The notes: a model not told the origin generated them from the sequence alone. A stretch of 17,585 bases of DNA from Candidatus Neomicrothrix sp. UBA4742 (GCA_002403895.1 DHIQ01000174.1:2641-20225); one strand, 5' to 3'; positions 1 to 7,478 are shown, numbered from the stretch's first letter. A program made the numbers and translations.

Positions 1-17
1 GCTTGAGCGACCGCTTC

Positions 18-1163
18 CTACGCCGGTTCGGGGATTGAATGCAGACGGATGGGTGGGCCGCCGGCGTCGTCATCGCTGACCGGGTCGCTCAGCCCCCGAC
101 GGGTCCGGAGATCGTCGACCTGGTCGATGGTGCGCTGCAGGGCCTTGCGGCGAGTACCGGCCAGATCGTCGTAGGCCCGCTGGGTGCTGTCGAGTCGCTT
201 GGCCACCACATCGACCTGATCGGAGAACTTGCCCCACTGCGTGGTGAAGCTGCCCAGGCAGCGCAGGATCTCGTCGCCGGTGCGCTCGACCTGGAAGGCG
301 TCCATGGCCTGGCGGATCACGGCCAGCACCGCGAACAACGTGAACGGCGAGCACAGCACCACCCGCTGGGCCAGGGCGGTGTCGACCATGGCCGGGTCGT
401 GCTCGTGGATGAACGAGTACACGCTCTCGTTGGGGATGAACAACAGCACGTAGTCGACGGTGGTGTCGGGATCGATGTAGGCGCGGGTGGTTACTTCCTT
501 GATCCGCTGGCGGACGTCACGCACGAACCCGGTCGTCGCCGCCTGCGCCTCGGCGTCGGATGCCGCGTCGAGAGCGCGCAGGTAGTTGTCGATGGGGAAC
601 TTCACGTCCATGTGGAGCACCCGATCACCGGGGAGCAGGAAGGTCACGTCGGGGATGCCGCCGCCGCTCACCCCCGTCTGGCGCCGGTAGTTGACCCCCT
701 CGATCAGCCCCGAAAGGCGCAGGACGTCGTCGGCCATGCGCTCGCCCCACTGCCCACGGGCCTTGGGGCTGGCCAGGGCGTAACGCAGGCTCTGGGTGGT
801 GTCAGCCAGGCGTTGGCTCTCCTTGGATGTCTCGGTCAGGCGGCTCATGAGCTCGCCGTGCTGCTGGGCCCGGTCGCGCTGGAGGGTGGCCACCAGCTCG
901 GTCACCCGGGTGAGCTCGGTGCTCATCCCCCGAACCTGCGACTCGACCAGTGAGTTGCGCAGCTGAGCCTGCTGGTCGGTCGCCGCCGCGTGGTCGGTCA
1001 GCTTGTCGCCGGTCATGGACAGCACCAGCTCGACGATCTCTTGCGTCGACGCCGGCACCGCCTGGCGCCGCCGCGCCCGAATGAGGACGAGGGCGACGAT
1101 CAGCCCCACGGCGAGACCGACGACCAGACCAAGAAGCGGGACGAGAAGTTCCATGCCCCCCAT
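18..1163 (-). CDS. rmuC: RmuC-family DNA recombination protein
   Basis: The 381-residue product has the RmuC layout. An N-terminal membrane segment (about residues 5-29) ends in a basic stretch. A polar, helix-rich, probably coiled-coil region runs to about 125. The RmuC core follows, with WGE at 139-141, PDVTF at 171-175 and DVKFP at 186-190. RmuC proteins are predicted membrane-tethered nuclease-like proteins that limit recombination between inverted repeats; their exact reaction is poorly established. The gene is last in a minus-strand block, 36 bp after rsmI, so it is probably co-transcribed with rsmI. A start at the second Met (position 1154) would fit equally well because it puts the membrane segment right at the N-terminus. 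The family call is firm and the cellular role is inferred. Confidence 0.93.
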   Translation of the reverse strand: MGGMELLVPLLGLVVGLAVGLIVALVLIRARRRQAVPASTQEIVELVLSMTGDKLTDHAAATDQQAQLRNSLVESQVRGMSTELTRVTELVATLQRDRAQQHGELMSRLTETSKESQRLADTTQSLRYALASPKARGQWGERMADDVLRLSGLIEGVNYRRQTGVSGGGIPDVTFLLPGDRVLHMDVKFPIDNYLRALDAASDAEAQAATTGFVRDVRQRIKEVTTRAYIDPDTTVDYVLLFIPNESVYSFIHEHDPAMVDTALAQRVVLCSPFTLFAVLAVIRQAMDAFQVERTGDEILRCLGSFTTQWGKFSDQVDVVAKRLDSTQRAYDDLAGTRRKALQRTIDQVDDLRTRRGLSDPVSDDDAGGPPIRLHSIPEPA

Positions 1164-1199
1164 TCAACTCAGGGGGTATGACAACAATCCCAGCCCGGG

Positions 1200-2075
1200 T
1201 CAGGGGGCTGGGCGGCGGGTGGCCAGGTCGTACACCCGGCGCTTGGGTACCCCGAAGCGCCCCGCCACCAGGGCGGTGGCATCTCGGGTCGAGCGCCCGG
1301 CGGCCACGGCCTGGGCCAACGCCTCGACCAGTTCGTCGTCGGTGGCATCGACCGGGGGCGGGGCGCCATCCACGATCACCACATACTCGCCCCGGGGGGT
1401 GACGTCGGTGGCGCGGGCCACCGCGTCGGCCAGCGTTCCCCGCCAGATCTCCTCGTGCAGCTTGGTCAACTCCCGGGCCAGCACCACCCGACGATCCCCC
1501 CCCAGGGCATCGGCGAGATCGGCGAGCGTGCGGGCCAGGCGATGGGGGGCCTCGTAGAGCACGAGCGTGCGCCGCTCGCCGGCCAACTCGACCAGGCGCT
1601 CGGAGCGACCCGAGCCCTTGCGGGGCAGAAAGCCCTCGAACACGAACCGCCCGGCGGGCAACCCGCTGGCCACCAGCCCCGCCACTCCCGCCGACGGCCC
1701 GGGCACCACCTCGACCCGAAAGCCGGAGTCGGCGGCGGCGGCCACCAGCAGTTCCCCCGGGTCGGAGACGCCGGGCAGACCGGCGTCGGACACCACCGCC
1801 ACCCGCTCCCCTCGACCAAGGCGGGCGAGGATGTCGGCCACCGCGGTGGCCTCCGTGTGGTCGTTGACGGTCAGCAGCTTGGGGGCGTCGATCCCGGCGT
1901 GGGCCAGGAGCCTGCCGCTGTGGCGGGTGTCCTCACAGGCAATGGCGTCGGCCCGGGACAACTCGGCCACGGCCCGCGGGGAAAGGTCCCCCAGGTTCCC
2001 GATGGGGGTGGCCACCAGCACCAGCACCCCAGGCGTCACCGCCCGATCAGTCACCCGATCACCCGGTTCGGTCAT
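1200..2075 (-). CDS. rsmI: 16S rRNA (cytidine-1402-2'-O)-methyltransferase
   Basis: This 291-residue SAM-dependent methyltransferase of the tetrapyrrole-methylase fold methylates the ribose of C1402 in the 16S decoding centre. Family motifs are complete: VATPIGNLGDLSPRA (21-35), CEDTR (47-51), VSDAGLPGVSDPG (95-107), PGPSAG near 126, EAPHRL near 175 and RELTKLHEE (201-209). Length is typical. The start codon overlaps the stop of the upstream DUF192 gene in an ATGA arrangement, which points to translational coupling and fixes the start, although it leaves about 17 residues ahead of the usual family beginning. No partner such as rsmH is nearby. Confidence in function is high. Confidence 0.96.
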   Translation of the reverse strand: MTEPGDRVTDRAVTPGVLVLVATPIGNLGDLSPRAVAELSRADAIACEDTRHSGRLLAHAGIDAPKLLTVNDHTEATAVADILARLGRGERVAVVSDAGLPGVSDPGELLVAAAADSGFRVEVVPGPSAGVAGLVASGLPAGRFVFEGFLPRKGSGRSERLVELAGERRTLVLYEAPHRLARTLADLADALGGDRRVVLARELTKLHEEIWRGTLADAVARATDVTPRGEYVVIVDGAPPPVDATDDELVEALAQAVAAGRSTRDATALVAGRFGVPKRRVYDLATRRPAP

Positions 2076-2407
2076 GGCGCGCCGCGGATCTCTACCCGGT
2101 CACCGACGTGCAAGCCCCATCGCTCAAACGACCCGGCCTCGGCTTCGATGACGGATCGCGCCTTCCACACCGGCAAGCCCAGGCGGTTGGGCTGCATGGT
2201 CACGACCCGCACGACCCGCTGCTCACGGTCGAGGTAGGCGACGTCGATGGCGAAGCGCATGCGCACGGTGTGGATCGAGCGCGCCGGGGCGACCAGGATC
2301 GCCCCGTCGATGCCGGTGCGACCGAGTAGGCCACGGGCCCGTCCCCGCACCGAGTCGGCCACCTCGAGGGTGGCCAGCACCTTGTCGTCGTGCACCAACC
2401 AGGGCAC
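2072..2407 (-). CDS. DUF192 family protein
   Basis: This is a 111-residue DUF192 protein with family-typical features: the R-G-R-A-R-G-L-L-G-R segment at 21-30, the SIHTVRMRFAIDVAYLD segment at 44-60, and the closing GDRVEI near 102-107. DUF192 is a small beta-rich domain, often exported in other bacteria, with no settled function. No signal peptide is visible here. I chose the GTG at 2407 over an upstream ATG at 2512. It has GGAGG five bases upstream (2413-2417), the domain begins right after it, and a -10-like TAGGTT lies at 2460-2465, downstream of the ATG. The 3' end overlaps rsmI by ATGA, so the two form an operon. Confidence 0.85.
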   Translation of the reverse strand: MPWLVHDDKVLATLEVADSVRGRARGLLGRTGIDGAILVAPARSIHTVRMRFAIDVAYLDREQRVVRVVTMQPNRLGLPVWKARSVIEAEAGSFERWGLHVGDRVEIRGAP

Positions 2408-2459
2408 TGCCGCCTCCGTCGGGCTTCGGGGAGCGCTGAGCGGCTCCCGGACGCGACGC

Positions 2460-2465
2460 AACCTA
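2460..2465 (-). promoter_or_regulatory. candidate -10 box for DUF192-rsmI-rmuC
   Basis: TAGGTT on the minus strand matches the actinobacterial TANNNT -10 pattern. Initiation about 7 bases downstream would give a leader of roughly 45 nt that carries GGAGG at 2413-2417 before the GTG at 2407. No convincing -35 box is seen. This would be a leadered promoter, unlike most of its neighbours. Confidence 0.45.
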
Positions 2466-2563
2466 TCCGCCCTGCGGCCGGGCGCGCGGGCCACGGGCGA
2501 GAGAGCGGGCATGCTCGGGGGTCGCAGTCGTGGGTTGGCCTCGTCCTCTGACCCGGCGGCGAC

Positions 2564-3667
2564 TCAGACGTTGAAGCGGAACTCGAGGACGTCGCCGTCC
2601 ACCACTTCGTAGTCCTTGCCCTCGACCCGGAGCTTGCCCACGTCGCGGGCCTTGGACCACGAGCCGATCTCGAGCAGCTCGTCCCAACGGATGACCTCGG
2701 CGCGGATGAAGCCCCGCTCGAAGTCGGTGTGGATCACCCCGGCACACTGCGGCGCCTTGGCCCCGGCCCGGAACGTCCACGCCCGAGATTCCTTCTCCCC
2801 CGTGGTGAGGAACGTGCGCAGCCCCAGAATCCGGTAGGCCGTGTTCAAGAATCGCGGCAGCGCGCCCTCGCCCAAGCCCAGTCCCTCGAGCATCTCGGCC
2901 CGTTCGTCGGCGTCGAGTTGGGCGGCCTCGGCCTCCAACTGCACGCACATGCCGATGACCTCGATGCCACCCTCGGCACTGGCCGCCGACGCCAGGTGCC
3001 CGAACTCGGCCACCACCGGGGCCACCTTCTCGTCGATGTTGTCGAGGTCGTCCTCGCTCACGTTCACGATGGCCAGCACCGGCTTGTTGGTGAGCAGGAA
3101 GTAGGAGCGGATCAGCTCCCGGTCCGATGGCGGCAGGTCGCTGCGGTAGATCGGCGTCCCCTCGGCCAGGAAGGCGAGCGCCGCGCCGAGGGCCTCGACC
3201 TCTTTGGCAATCAAACGGTCCTGCTTGGCCGCCTTGCGCCGCTTGTCGATCTGGTTCTCCACCGTCTCCAGGTCGGCCAGGGCCAGCTCGGTCTCGACGA
3301 TGCGCAGGTGCTCAAGCGGGTCGGACAGGCCGGGCACGTCGTCGTCGGCGAACGCCCGCAGCACGAAGACGATGGCGTCGGACTCACGGATGTTGGCCAG
3401 GAACTTGTTGCCCAGGCCCTCGCCCGTGCTGGCCCCCTCGACCAGGCCGCCGATGTCGACGAACTGCACGGCGGCGGGCACCACGTTCTTGGAGTTGCTC
3501 ATGGCCGCCAGCCGGTCGAGCCGTTCGTCGGGCACCTTGGCCATGCCCACGTTCGGATCCTTCGTAGCAAAGGCGTAGGGCGCGGCCAGGGCCTTGCCGC
3601 CGGACAGGGCGTTGTACAGCGATGACTTGCCGGCATTGGGGAGCCCGACGAACCCGAACTTTTCCAT
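2564..3667 (-). CDS. ychF: Redox-regulated ATPase YchF (Obg-related)
   Basis: The 367-residue product is a complete YchF. The P-loop GLPNAGKS is at 8-15 and the G3 motif DIGG at 71-74. The usual NKxD specificity motif is replaced by NVSE at 202-205, as in YchF proteins, which prefer ATP to GTP. A C-terminal TGS domain runs from about 284 to the end (VVDGDVLEFRFNV). YchF associates with ribosomes and is linked to stress and translation control. The gene is followed by DUF192 after a gap of about 156 bp that has its own candidate promoter. It is divergent from the PHP gene. A TACCCT box eight bases before the ATG suggests a leaderless mRNA. Confidence 0.97.
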   Translation of the reverse strand: MEKFGFVGLPNAGKSSLYNALSGGKALAAPYAFATKDPNVGMAKVPDERLDRLAAMSNSKNVVPAAVQFVDIGGLVEGASTGEGLGNKFLANIRESDAIVFVLRAFADDDVPGLSDPLEHLRIVETELALADLETVENQIDKRRKAAKQDRLIAKEVEALGAALAFLAEGTPIYRSDLPPSDRELIRSYFLLTNKPVLAIVNVSEDDLDNIDEKVAPVVAEFGHLASAASAEGGIEVIGMCVQLEAEAAQLDADERAEMLEGLGLGEGALPRFLNTAYRILGLRTFLTTGEKESRAWTFRAGAKAPQCAGVIHTDFERGFIRAEVIRWDELLEIGSWSKARDVGKLRVEGKDYEVVDGDVLEFRFNV

Positions 3668-3675
3668 CGCCGGTC

Positions 3676-3681
3676 AGGGTA
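3676..3681 (-). promoter_or_regulatory. candidate leaderless -10 box of ychF
   Basis: TACCCT on the minus strand fits TANNNT and is separated from the ychF ATG by 8 bases (3668-3675), so transcription would begin at or beside the A of the ATG. A weak TTTGGT sits 17 bases upstream at 3699-3704 and could act as a -35. No Shine-Dalgarno sequence precedes the gene. Confidence 0.55.
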
Positions 3682-3706
3682 GACGCCGCCTCCCGCCACC
3701 AAAGAA

Positions 3707-3762
3707 CCCGTACTGGCGATCCTCAGGTGCCCCATGAGGGGCCAAATCATCGCCAGAACGGG
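3707..3762. repeat. Imperfect inverted repeat in the ychF/PHP divergent promoter region
   Basis: Two 14-nt arms, 3707-3720 and 3749-3762, are reverse complements with a single mismatch (A against A at 3712/3758). Inside them lies a second perfect 5-bp GC stem, 3729-3733 with 3738-3742, closed by an ATGA tetraloop. An alternative inner pairing is CCTCA 3721-3725 with TGAGG 3735-3739. The element ends 2 bases from the position expected for the -35 of ychF and about 24 bases before the PHP -10. It therefore occupies the space between two divergent promoters. If both mRNAs are leaderless, it lies in neither transcript, which favours a DNA operator or a separate small RNA over an attenuator. Confidence 0.75.
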
Positions 3763-3785
3763 AAGAGCCGGAGGAATAGGGGCCG

Positions 3786-3791
3786 TAGGCT
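3786..3791 (+). promoter_or_regulatory. candidate leaderless -10 box of the PHP gene
   Basis: TAGGCT fits TANNNT and lies 8 bases before the ATG at 3800 (5 bases before the alternative GTG at 3797). The spacing matches that of the other leaderless candidates in this window and supports the ATG as start. Confidence 0.5.
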
Positions 3792-3799
3792 CGGACGTG

Positions 3800-4849
3800 A
3801 TGACACCGCTCGAGGCACTCAACCGCGTCGTGTACCTGATGGACCGGTCGCTGGCCGCTTCGGCCAAGATCGGCGCCTTTCGCAACGCGGCCGCGGTGAT
3901 CGCCGAACTCCCGCCAGGCGAGCTCGAACAGCGGGTGGCGGCGGGCACGTTGTTGGAGCTGCCCGGAATCGGCAAGAGCACGGGCGCGGTCATCACCCAG
4001 GCCTTGGCCGGTGAGGTGCCCCAGCGCATCGTCGATCTCGAGGCCACCACCATCGTGCCGCTGTCGAACAAGGGGCAGGTGTACCGCCAAGCCCTGCGGG
4101 GCGACTGCCACGCCCACACGTTCTGGTCCGACGGGGCCACCTCGGTCGAGACGATGGCCCGCACCGCCCAAGATCTCGGCCACGAGTACCTCGTCATCAC
4201 CGACCACTCCCCCCGCCTCACCGTGGCCCACGGCCTCAACGCTGCACGCCTGCGCGAGCAGCTCTCGGAGATTGCCTTCCTCAACGAGCGGATGGCACCG
4301 TTCCGCATCCTCGCGGGGATCGAGGTGGACATCCTCGAAGACGGCTCCCTCGATCAGGACCCCGACCTGCTGGCCCGCCTCGACGTCGTGGTGGCCAGCG
4401 CCCATTCCAAGCTGCGGATGGAACGCACCGCCATGACCCGCCGCCTGGTCCTGGCGGTGGCCAGCCCCCACGTCGACATCCTGGGCCATTGCACCGGCCG
4501 CAAGCTGCGCTCCACCGGCACCCAGGCGGTGTCGGACCCGGAGCTGGCCCGGCCCGAATCGTCGTTCGATCCCGAGTTGGTCTTCGCCGCCTGCGCCCGC
4601 TTCGGGACCGCGGTCGAGATCAACTGTCGGCCCGAGCGCCAGGACCCACCCGATCCCCTGCTGGAACTGGCGCTCGACTGGGAGTGCTTCATCTCCATCG
4701 ATACCGACGCCCACGCCCCTGGGCAGCTCGAATGGCAGGCGTTCGGGTGCGACAAGGCCGCCCGCCACGAGATCCCGATGGACCGGATCGTGAACACCTG
4801 GTCAGTCGACCGGCTCGTCGAATGGGCCGCCAACCATCCGACCGGGTAG
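3800..4849 (+). CDS. HhH + PHP-domain phosphoesterase (PolX-like, no polymerase core)
   Basis: With the ATG at 3800 the product has 349 residues. Residues 1-75 resemble the helix-hairpin-helix 8-kDa domain of family X DNA polymerases, with LPGIGKSTG at 54-62. A short linker leads straight into a PHP metallophosphoesterase domain. Its ligand motifs are all present: HAH 104-106, TDH 134-136, E175, H202, H230 and DAH 303-305. Bacterial PolX has a nucleotidyltransferase palm between these two parts, and it is absent here. A role as DNA-repair phosphatase or nuclease is possible; histidinol-phosphatase-like activity is the alternative. An in-frame extension upstream to 3734 would cross the inverted repeat and I rejected it. 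The stop codon overlaps the bL37 -10 box. Confidence 0.85.
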   Translation: MTPLEALNRVVYLMDRSLAASAKIGAFRNAAAVIAELPPGELEQRVAAGTLLELPGIGKSTGAVITQALAGEVPQRIVDLEATTIVPLSNKGQVYRQALRGDCHAHTFWSDGATSVETMARTAQDLGHEYLVITDHSPRLTVAHGLNAARLREQLSEIAFLNERMAPFRILAGIEVDILEDGSLDQDPDLLARLDVVVASAHSKLRMERTAMTRRLVLAVASPHVDILGHCTGRKLRSTGTQAVSDPELARPESSFDPELVFAACARFGTAVEINCRPERQDPPDPLLELALDWECFISIDTDAHAPGQLEWQAFGCDKAARHEIPMDRIVNTWSVDRLVEWAANHPTG

Positions 4850-4852
4850 TGT
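4847..4852 (+). promoter_or_regulatory. candidate leaderless -10 box of bL37
   Basis: TAGTGT fits TANNNT and ends 9 bases before the ATG at 4862. Its first three bases are the stop codon of the PHP gene. No Shine-Dalgarno sequence is visible. It would give the ribosomal protein gene its own transcription start, independent of the upstream gene. Confidence 0.45.
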
Positions 4853-4861
4853 CGTCGGGCT

Positions 4862-4948
4862 ATGTCGAAGAAGACCAAGAAGCGAAAGATCAACGCCCGA
4901 CGCAAGAAGGCCAACCACGGGCGCAAGCCCAACGCCGGCCGGGGCTGA
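4862..4948 (+). CDS. 50S ribosomal protein bL37
   Basis: A 28-codon gene encodes MSKKTKKRKINARRKKANHG followed by RKPNAGRG. About half the residues are Lys or Arg and there is no acidic residue. The ANHG-[KR]-[KR]-P-N-A ending is, from memory, the hallmark of bL37, a tiny protein first seen in cryo-EM structures of mycobacterial 50S subunits, where it sits close to the 23S rRNA core. The gene starts 12 bases after the PHP stop and ends 18 bases before the prolyl oligopeptidase. A TAGTGT box 9 bases before the ATG suggests leaderless expression. It is short enough for gene finders to miss. The alternative is a chance basic reading frame, but the precise C-terminal motif argues against that. 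Confidence 0.78.
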   Translation: MSKKTKKRKINARRKKANHGRKPNAGRG

Positions 4949-4966
4949 GCCTGGCCCCCTGGCGCG

Positions 4967-7051
4967 ATGCGCCGCGCCTTGCCTGATCCGGTCCCTCCAC
5001 CCCCGCCCACCCGGCGGGATGCCGTCGTCGATGTGCTCCACGGCGTGGAAGTCCCCGATCCGTACCGCTGGCTCGAGGCGGGCGACGACCCCTCGACGCG
5101 GGCCTGGATCGATGCCCAGAACGACCACACCCGGGCCGTTCTCGACGCACTGCCTGGGCGCGAGGCGATCCGCCGCCGGCTGACCGGCCTGTTGCGCACC
5201 GGCTCGTCGGTGGCCTGCACCGTGGCCGGCGACCGCGTGTTCTCGCTGGAACGGTGGGGCCACCACGACCAGGCGGTGCTCGTCGTCCGATCGGCGCTGC
5301 GGCCCGGCCTGGCTCGCAGCCTGATCGACCCGGTGGCGGTCGGCGGCGATTCCACCGCGGCCATCGACTGGTACCACCCTTCGCCCGACGGTCGGCTGGC
5401 GGCCTACGGACTGTCCACCAACGGCGACGAACGCTCGACGCTGCGGGTGATCGACGTGGGTTCGGGCGGTCACCTGTCCGACATCATCGACGACACCCGG
5501 GCGGCCTCAGTGGCCTGGGCGCCGGACGGTTCCGCCTTCGCCTACACCCGCTATCCCCATGAGGGCGAGGTGCCCGACGACGAGCGGGACTACTGGCGCA
5601 AGGTCTACTGGCACGTGCTGGGCACCGACACCAGTCGGGACCCGCTGGTGTGGGGCGACCTGCCCGACAAGACGGCGTGGCCCATCGTGTCGCTGTCCAG
5701 CGACGGCCGGTGGCTGCTGGTCCACGTCTCCATCGCGTGGAGCCGGGTGGATGTCCACCTGCTCGATCGCCGCACCGGATCGTCCACCGCCATGATCGAA
5801 GGCATCGAGGCAGTGTCGTCGTTCCAGGTGGTGGGCGACGAGGTCATCGGCATCACCACCCTGGACGCCGACCGGGGCCGCGTCGTGTCGGCCTCGCTGG
5901 TGGCAGCCTGGCACGACAACTGGTGCACCATCGTGCCCGAATCCGACTCCGTGCTGGAAGCGGTGGCCGCCACCAGTGCGTCGCTCGTGGTGCTGCGCTC
6001 GGTATCGGCGGTGGCCTCCCTCGACCAGTACCACCACGACGGGACCCACCACGCCCCCATCGAGCTCCCCGAGCTGGGCTCGTTGGCCGGACTCACCGCC
6101 AGCGACGAGCGCGACGAGGCGTTCGTGTCGTTCACCTCGTTCACCCGTCCGGCCACGCTGCTGCGCTGGCGCCCCCAGGAGGTCACCGACTGGAGCCGCC
6201 TGAGCGAGTCCGATGCACCGGGTGACGGCCCTCAGGGCACCTACGTGGTGGAGCAGGTCCAGTACCCGTCCGGCGACGGCACCGAGGTCCCCATGTTCCT
6301 CATCCGGGCCGAGGGCACCCGGCCCGGTCCCGAGACCCCGTGTGTGCTGACCGGCTACGGCGGCTTCGCCGTGTCCCTCGGCCCGGCCTACAGCGCGGCG
6401 GTGGTCGAGGTGTGCGACGCCGGTGGCCTCTACGCGGTGGCCAACCTGCGCGGTGGCGCCGAACGAGGCGAGGGCTGGCACCGGGCCGGCATGCGCGAGC
6501 ACAAGCAGCAGAGCTTCGACGACTTCCTGGCCGCGGTCGACTGGCTCGTCGACCAGCAGATGACGTCGCGCCCGCGCCTGGCGATCCGGGGTGGCAGCAA
6601 CGGTGGCCTGCTGATGGCTGCCGCCATCACCCAACGCCCCGACCTGTGCGCCGCCGCCCAGATCGCCGTGCCCCTGCTCGACATGGTGCGCTACCACCAG
6701 TTCCTCATCGCCCGGCTGTGGATCCCCGAGTATGGCGACCCCGAGGTGCCCGACGAGTTCGCCTGGCTCCACGCCTACTCCCCCTATCACCACGTCGAGG
6801 ACGGCACCTGCTATCCCGCCGTGCTGTTGACCACTGCCGAGGACGACTCGCGCGTCGACCCCCTGCACGCCCGCAAGATGGCGGCCCGGCTCCAGGAGGC
6901 CACCGCCTGCGGTGATCGTCACCCGGTGCTGTTGCGCGAGGAGGCCCAAGCCGGCCACGGCCAGGGCAAGCCGGTGACTCGCCAAGCCGCCGAGCTGGCC
7001 GACGTGCTGGCGTTCCTGTGGTGGCAGCTCGGCGTCATCGTCGACGCCTGA
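4967..7051 (+). CDS. Prolyl oligopeptidase family serine peptidase (S9A)
   Basis: The 694-residue product has the length and layout of prolyl oligopeptidase. The N-terminal segment has HGVEVPDPYRWLE near 25-37. A beta-propeller region spans roughly 70-400. The C-terminal alpha/beta-hydrolase domain carries the triad: Ser544 in GGSNGG, an Asp in EDDSRVDP (626 or 627) and His664 in AGHGQGK. These enzymes cut short peptides after proline in the cytoplasm, and no signal peptide is present. The gene begins 18 bases after bL37 with no clear ribosome-binding site, so it may be translated from the upstream transcript. A start slightly downstream cannot be excluded. The function class is secure and the natural substrate is unknown. 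Confidence 0.95.
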   Translation: MRRALPDPVPPPPPTRRDAVVDVLHGVEVPDPYRWLEAGDDPSTRAWIDAQNDHTRAVLDALPGREAIRRRLTGLLRTGSSVACTVAGDRVFSLERWGHHDQAVLVVRSALRPGLARSLIDPVAVGGDSTAAIDWYHPSPDGRLAAYGLSTNGDERSTLRVIDVGSGGHLSDIIDDTRAASVAWAPDGSAFAYTRYPHEGEVPDDERDYWRKVYWHVLGTDTSRDPLVWGDLPDKTAWPIVSLSSDGRWLLVHVSIAWSRVDVHLLDRRTGSSTAMIEGIEAVSSFQVVGDEVIGITTLDADRGRVVSASLVAAWHDNWCTIVPESDSVLEAVAATSASLVVLRSVSAVASLDQYHHDGTHHAPIELPELGSLAGLTASDERDEAFVSFTSFTRPATLLRWRPQEVTDWSRLSESDAPGDGPQGTYVVEQVQYPSGDGTEVPMFLIRAEGTRPGPETPCVLTGYGGFAVSLGPAYSAAVVEVCDAGGLYAVANLRGGAERGEGWHRAGMREHKQQSFDDFLAAVDWLVDQQMTSRPRLAIRGGSNGGLLMAAAITQRPDLCAAAQIAVPLLDMVRYHQFLIARLWIPEYGDPEVPDEFAWLHAYSPYHHVEDGTCYPAVLLTTAEDDSRVDPLHARKMAARLQEATACGDRHPVLLREEAQAGHGQGKPVTRQAAELADVLAFLWWQLGVIVDA

Positions 7052-7062
7052 CGAACGCATCG

Positions 7063-7077
7063 CGGCTCGAGGAGCCG
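7063..7077 (+). terminator. candidate hairpin after the prolyl oligopeptidase gene
   Basis: CGGCTC and GAGCCG form a perfect 6-bp stem around a GAG loop, 11 bases after the peptidase stop codon and 20 bases before the queF -10 box. There is no T tract. U-less terminators occur in high-GC actinobacteria, but the structure may also be chance in GC-rich DNA. Confidence 0.3.
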
Positions 7078-7096
7078 GGCCCCGGTCCCGTCCGGA

Positions 7097-7102
7097 TAGC
7101 GT
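7097..7102 (+). promoter_or_regulatory. candidate leaderless -10 box of queF
   Basis: TAGCGT fits TANNNT and lies 8 bases before the queF ATG at 7111. No ribosome-binding site and no clear -35 element are visible. With a leaderless mRNA there would be no room for a preQ1 riboswitch, and none is seen. Confidence 0.55.
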
Positions 7103-7110
7103 GACAAGCC

Positions 7111-7461
7111 ATGCCATCGACTCCCTCGAAGGACCTCGTCGCCGTCGACAACCCGCATCCGGGGCGCGACTACGAGGTCAGCTACGCCACCCCTGAGCTC
7201 ACCTGCCTGTGCCCCTTGACGGCCCAGCCCGACTTCGCCACGGTGACCATCACGTATGTACCCGACCAACACCTAGTCGAACTCAAGTCATTGAAGCTCT
7301 ACCTCTGGACCTACCGCGATGTCGGCGTGTTCCACGAGGACGTGACCAACCGCATCCTCGACGACCTGGTCGCCGTCATCGCCCCCCGGCGCATGACGGT
7401 GCACACCCTCTGGAACGTCCGAGGCGGTATCACCACCGAGGTCACCGCCTGCCATCCCTGA
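7111..7461 (+). CDS. queF: NADPH-dependent 7-cyano-7-deazaguanine (preQ0) reductase
   Basis: The 116-residue protein is a short, unimodular (YkvM-type) QueF. QueF reduces the nitrile of preQ0 to the amine preQ1, the last free-base step before insertion into tRNA by bacterial TGT on the way to queuosine. Visible marks are the catalytic Cys34 in LCP, Asp41 in QPDFA, the NADPH-binding motif ELKSLKLY at 57-64, the substrate-binding pair His75-Glu76 in VFHED, and WNVRGGI at 101-107. No other queuosine-synthesis gene adjoins it; a salvage gene of the same pathway lies about 6.1 kb downstream. Its 3' end faces the SGNH gene across 8 bases. Confidence 0.96.
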   Translation: MPSTPSKDLVAVDNPHPGRDYEVSYATPELTCLCPLTAQPDFATVTITYVPDQHLVELKSLKLYLWTYRDVGVFHEDVTNRILDDLVAVIAPRRMTVHTLWNVRGGITTEVTACHP

Positions 7462-7478
7462 AGTCGCCGTCAGATGGC
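7451..7478. terminator. candidate bidirectional hairpin between queF and the SGNH gene
   Basis: GCCATC at 7451-7456 pairs with GATGGC at 7473-7478. Inside, the queF stop TGA (7459-7461) can pair with the TCA (7470-7472) that is the stop of the opposing gene. The convergent genes are only 8 bases apart, so one structure could end both transcripts. There is no T tract and the stem has an internal gap. Confidence 0.33.

Noticed and set aside
3734-3799. Longer start for the PHP protein
   Set aside because: The extra 22 residues cross the inverted repeat and the candidate promoter, have no domain, and lack a ribosome-binding site.
7052-7110. preQ1 riboswitch before queF
   Set aside because: The gap is only 59 bp, very GC-rich, lacks the A-rich tail and pseudoknot pattern of preQ1 classes, and the likely transcript is leaderless.
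5507-7117. 536-residue open frame on the minus strand across the peptidase gene
   Set aside because: It is an antisense shadow of the prolyl oligopeptidase. The translation is Gly/His/Val-rich with no recognisable domain, as expected from the codon bias of the real gene.
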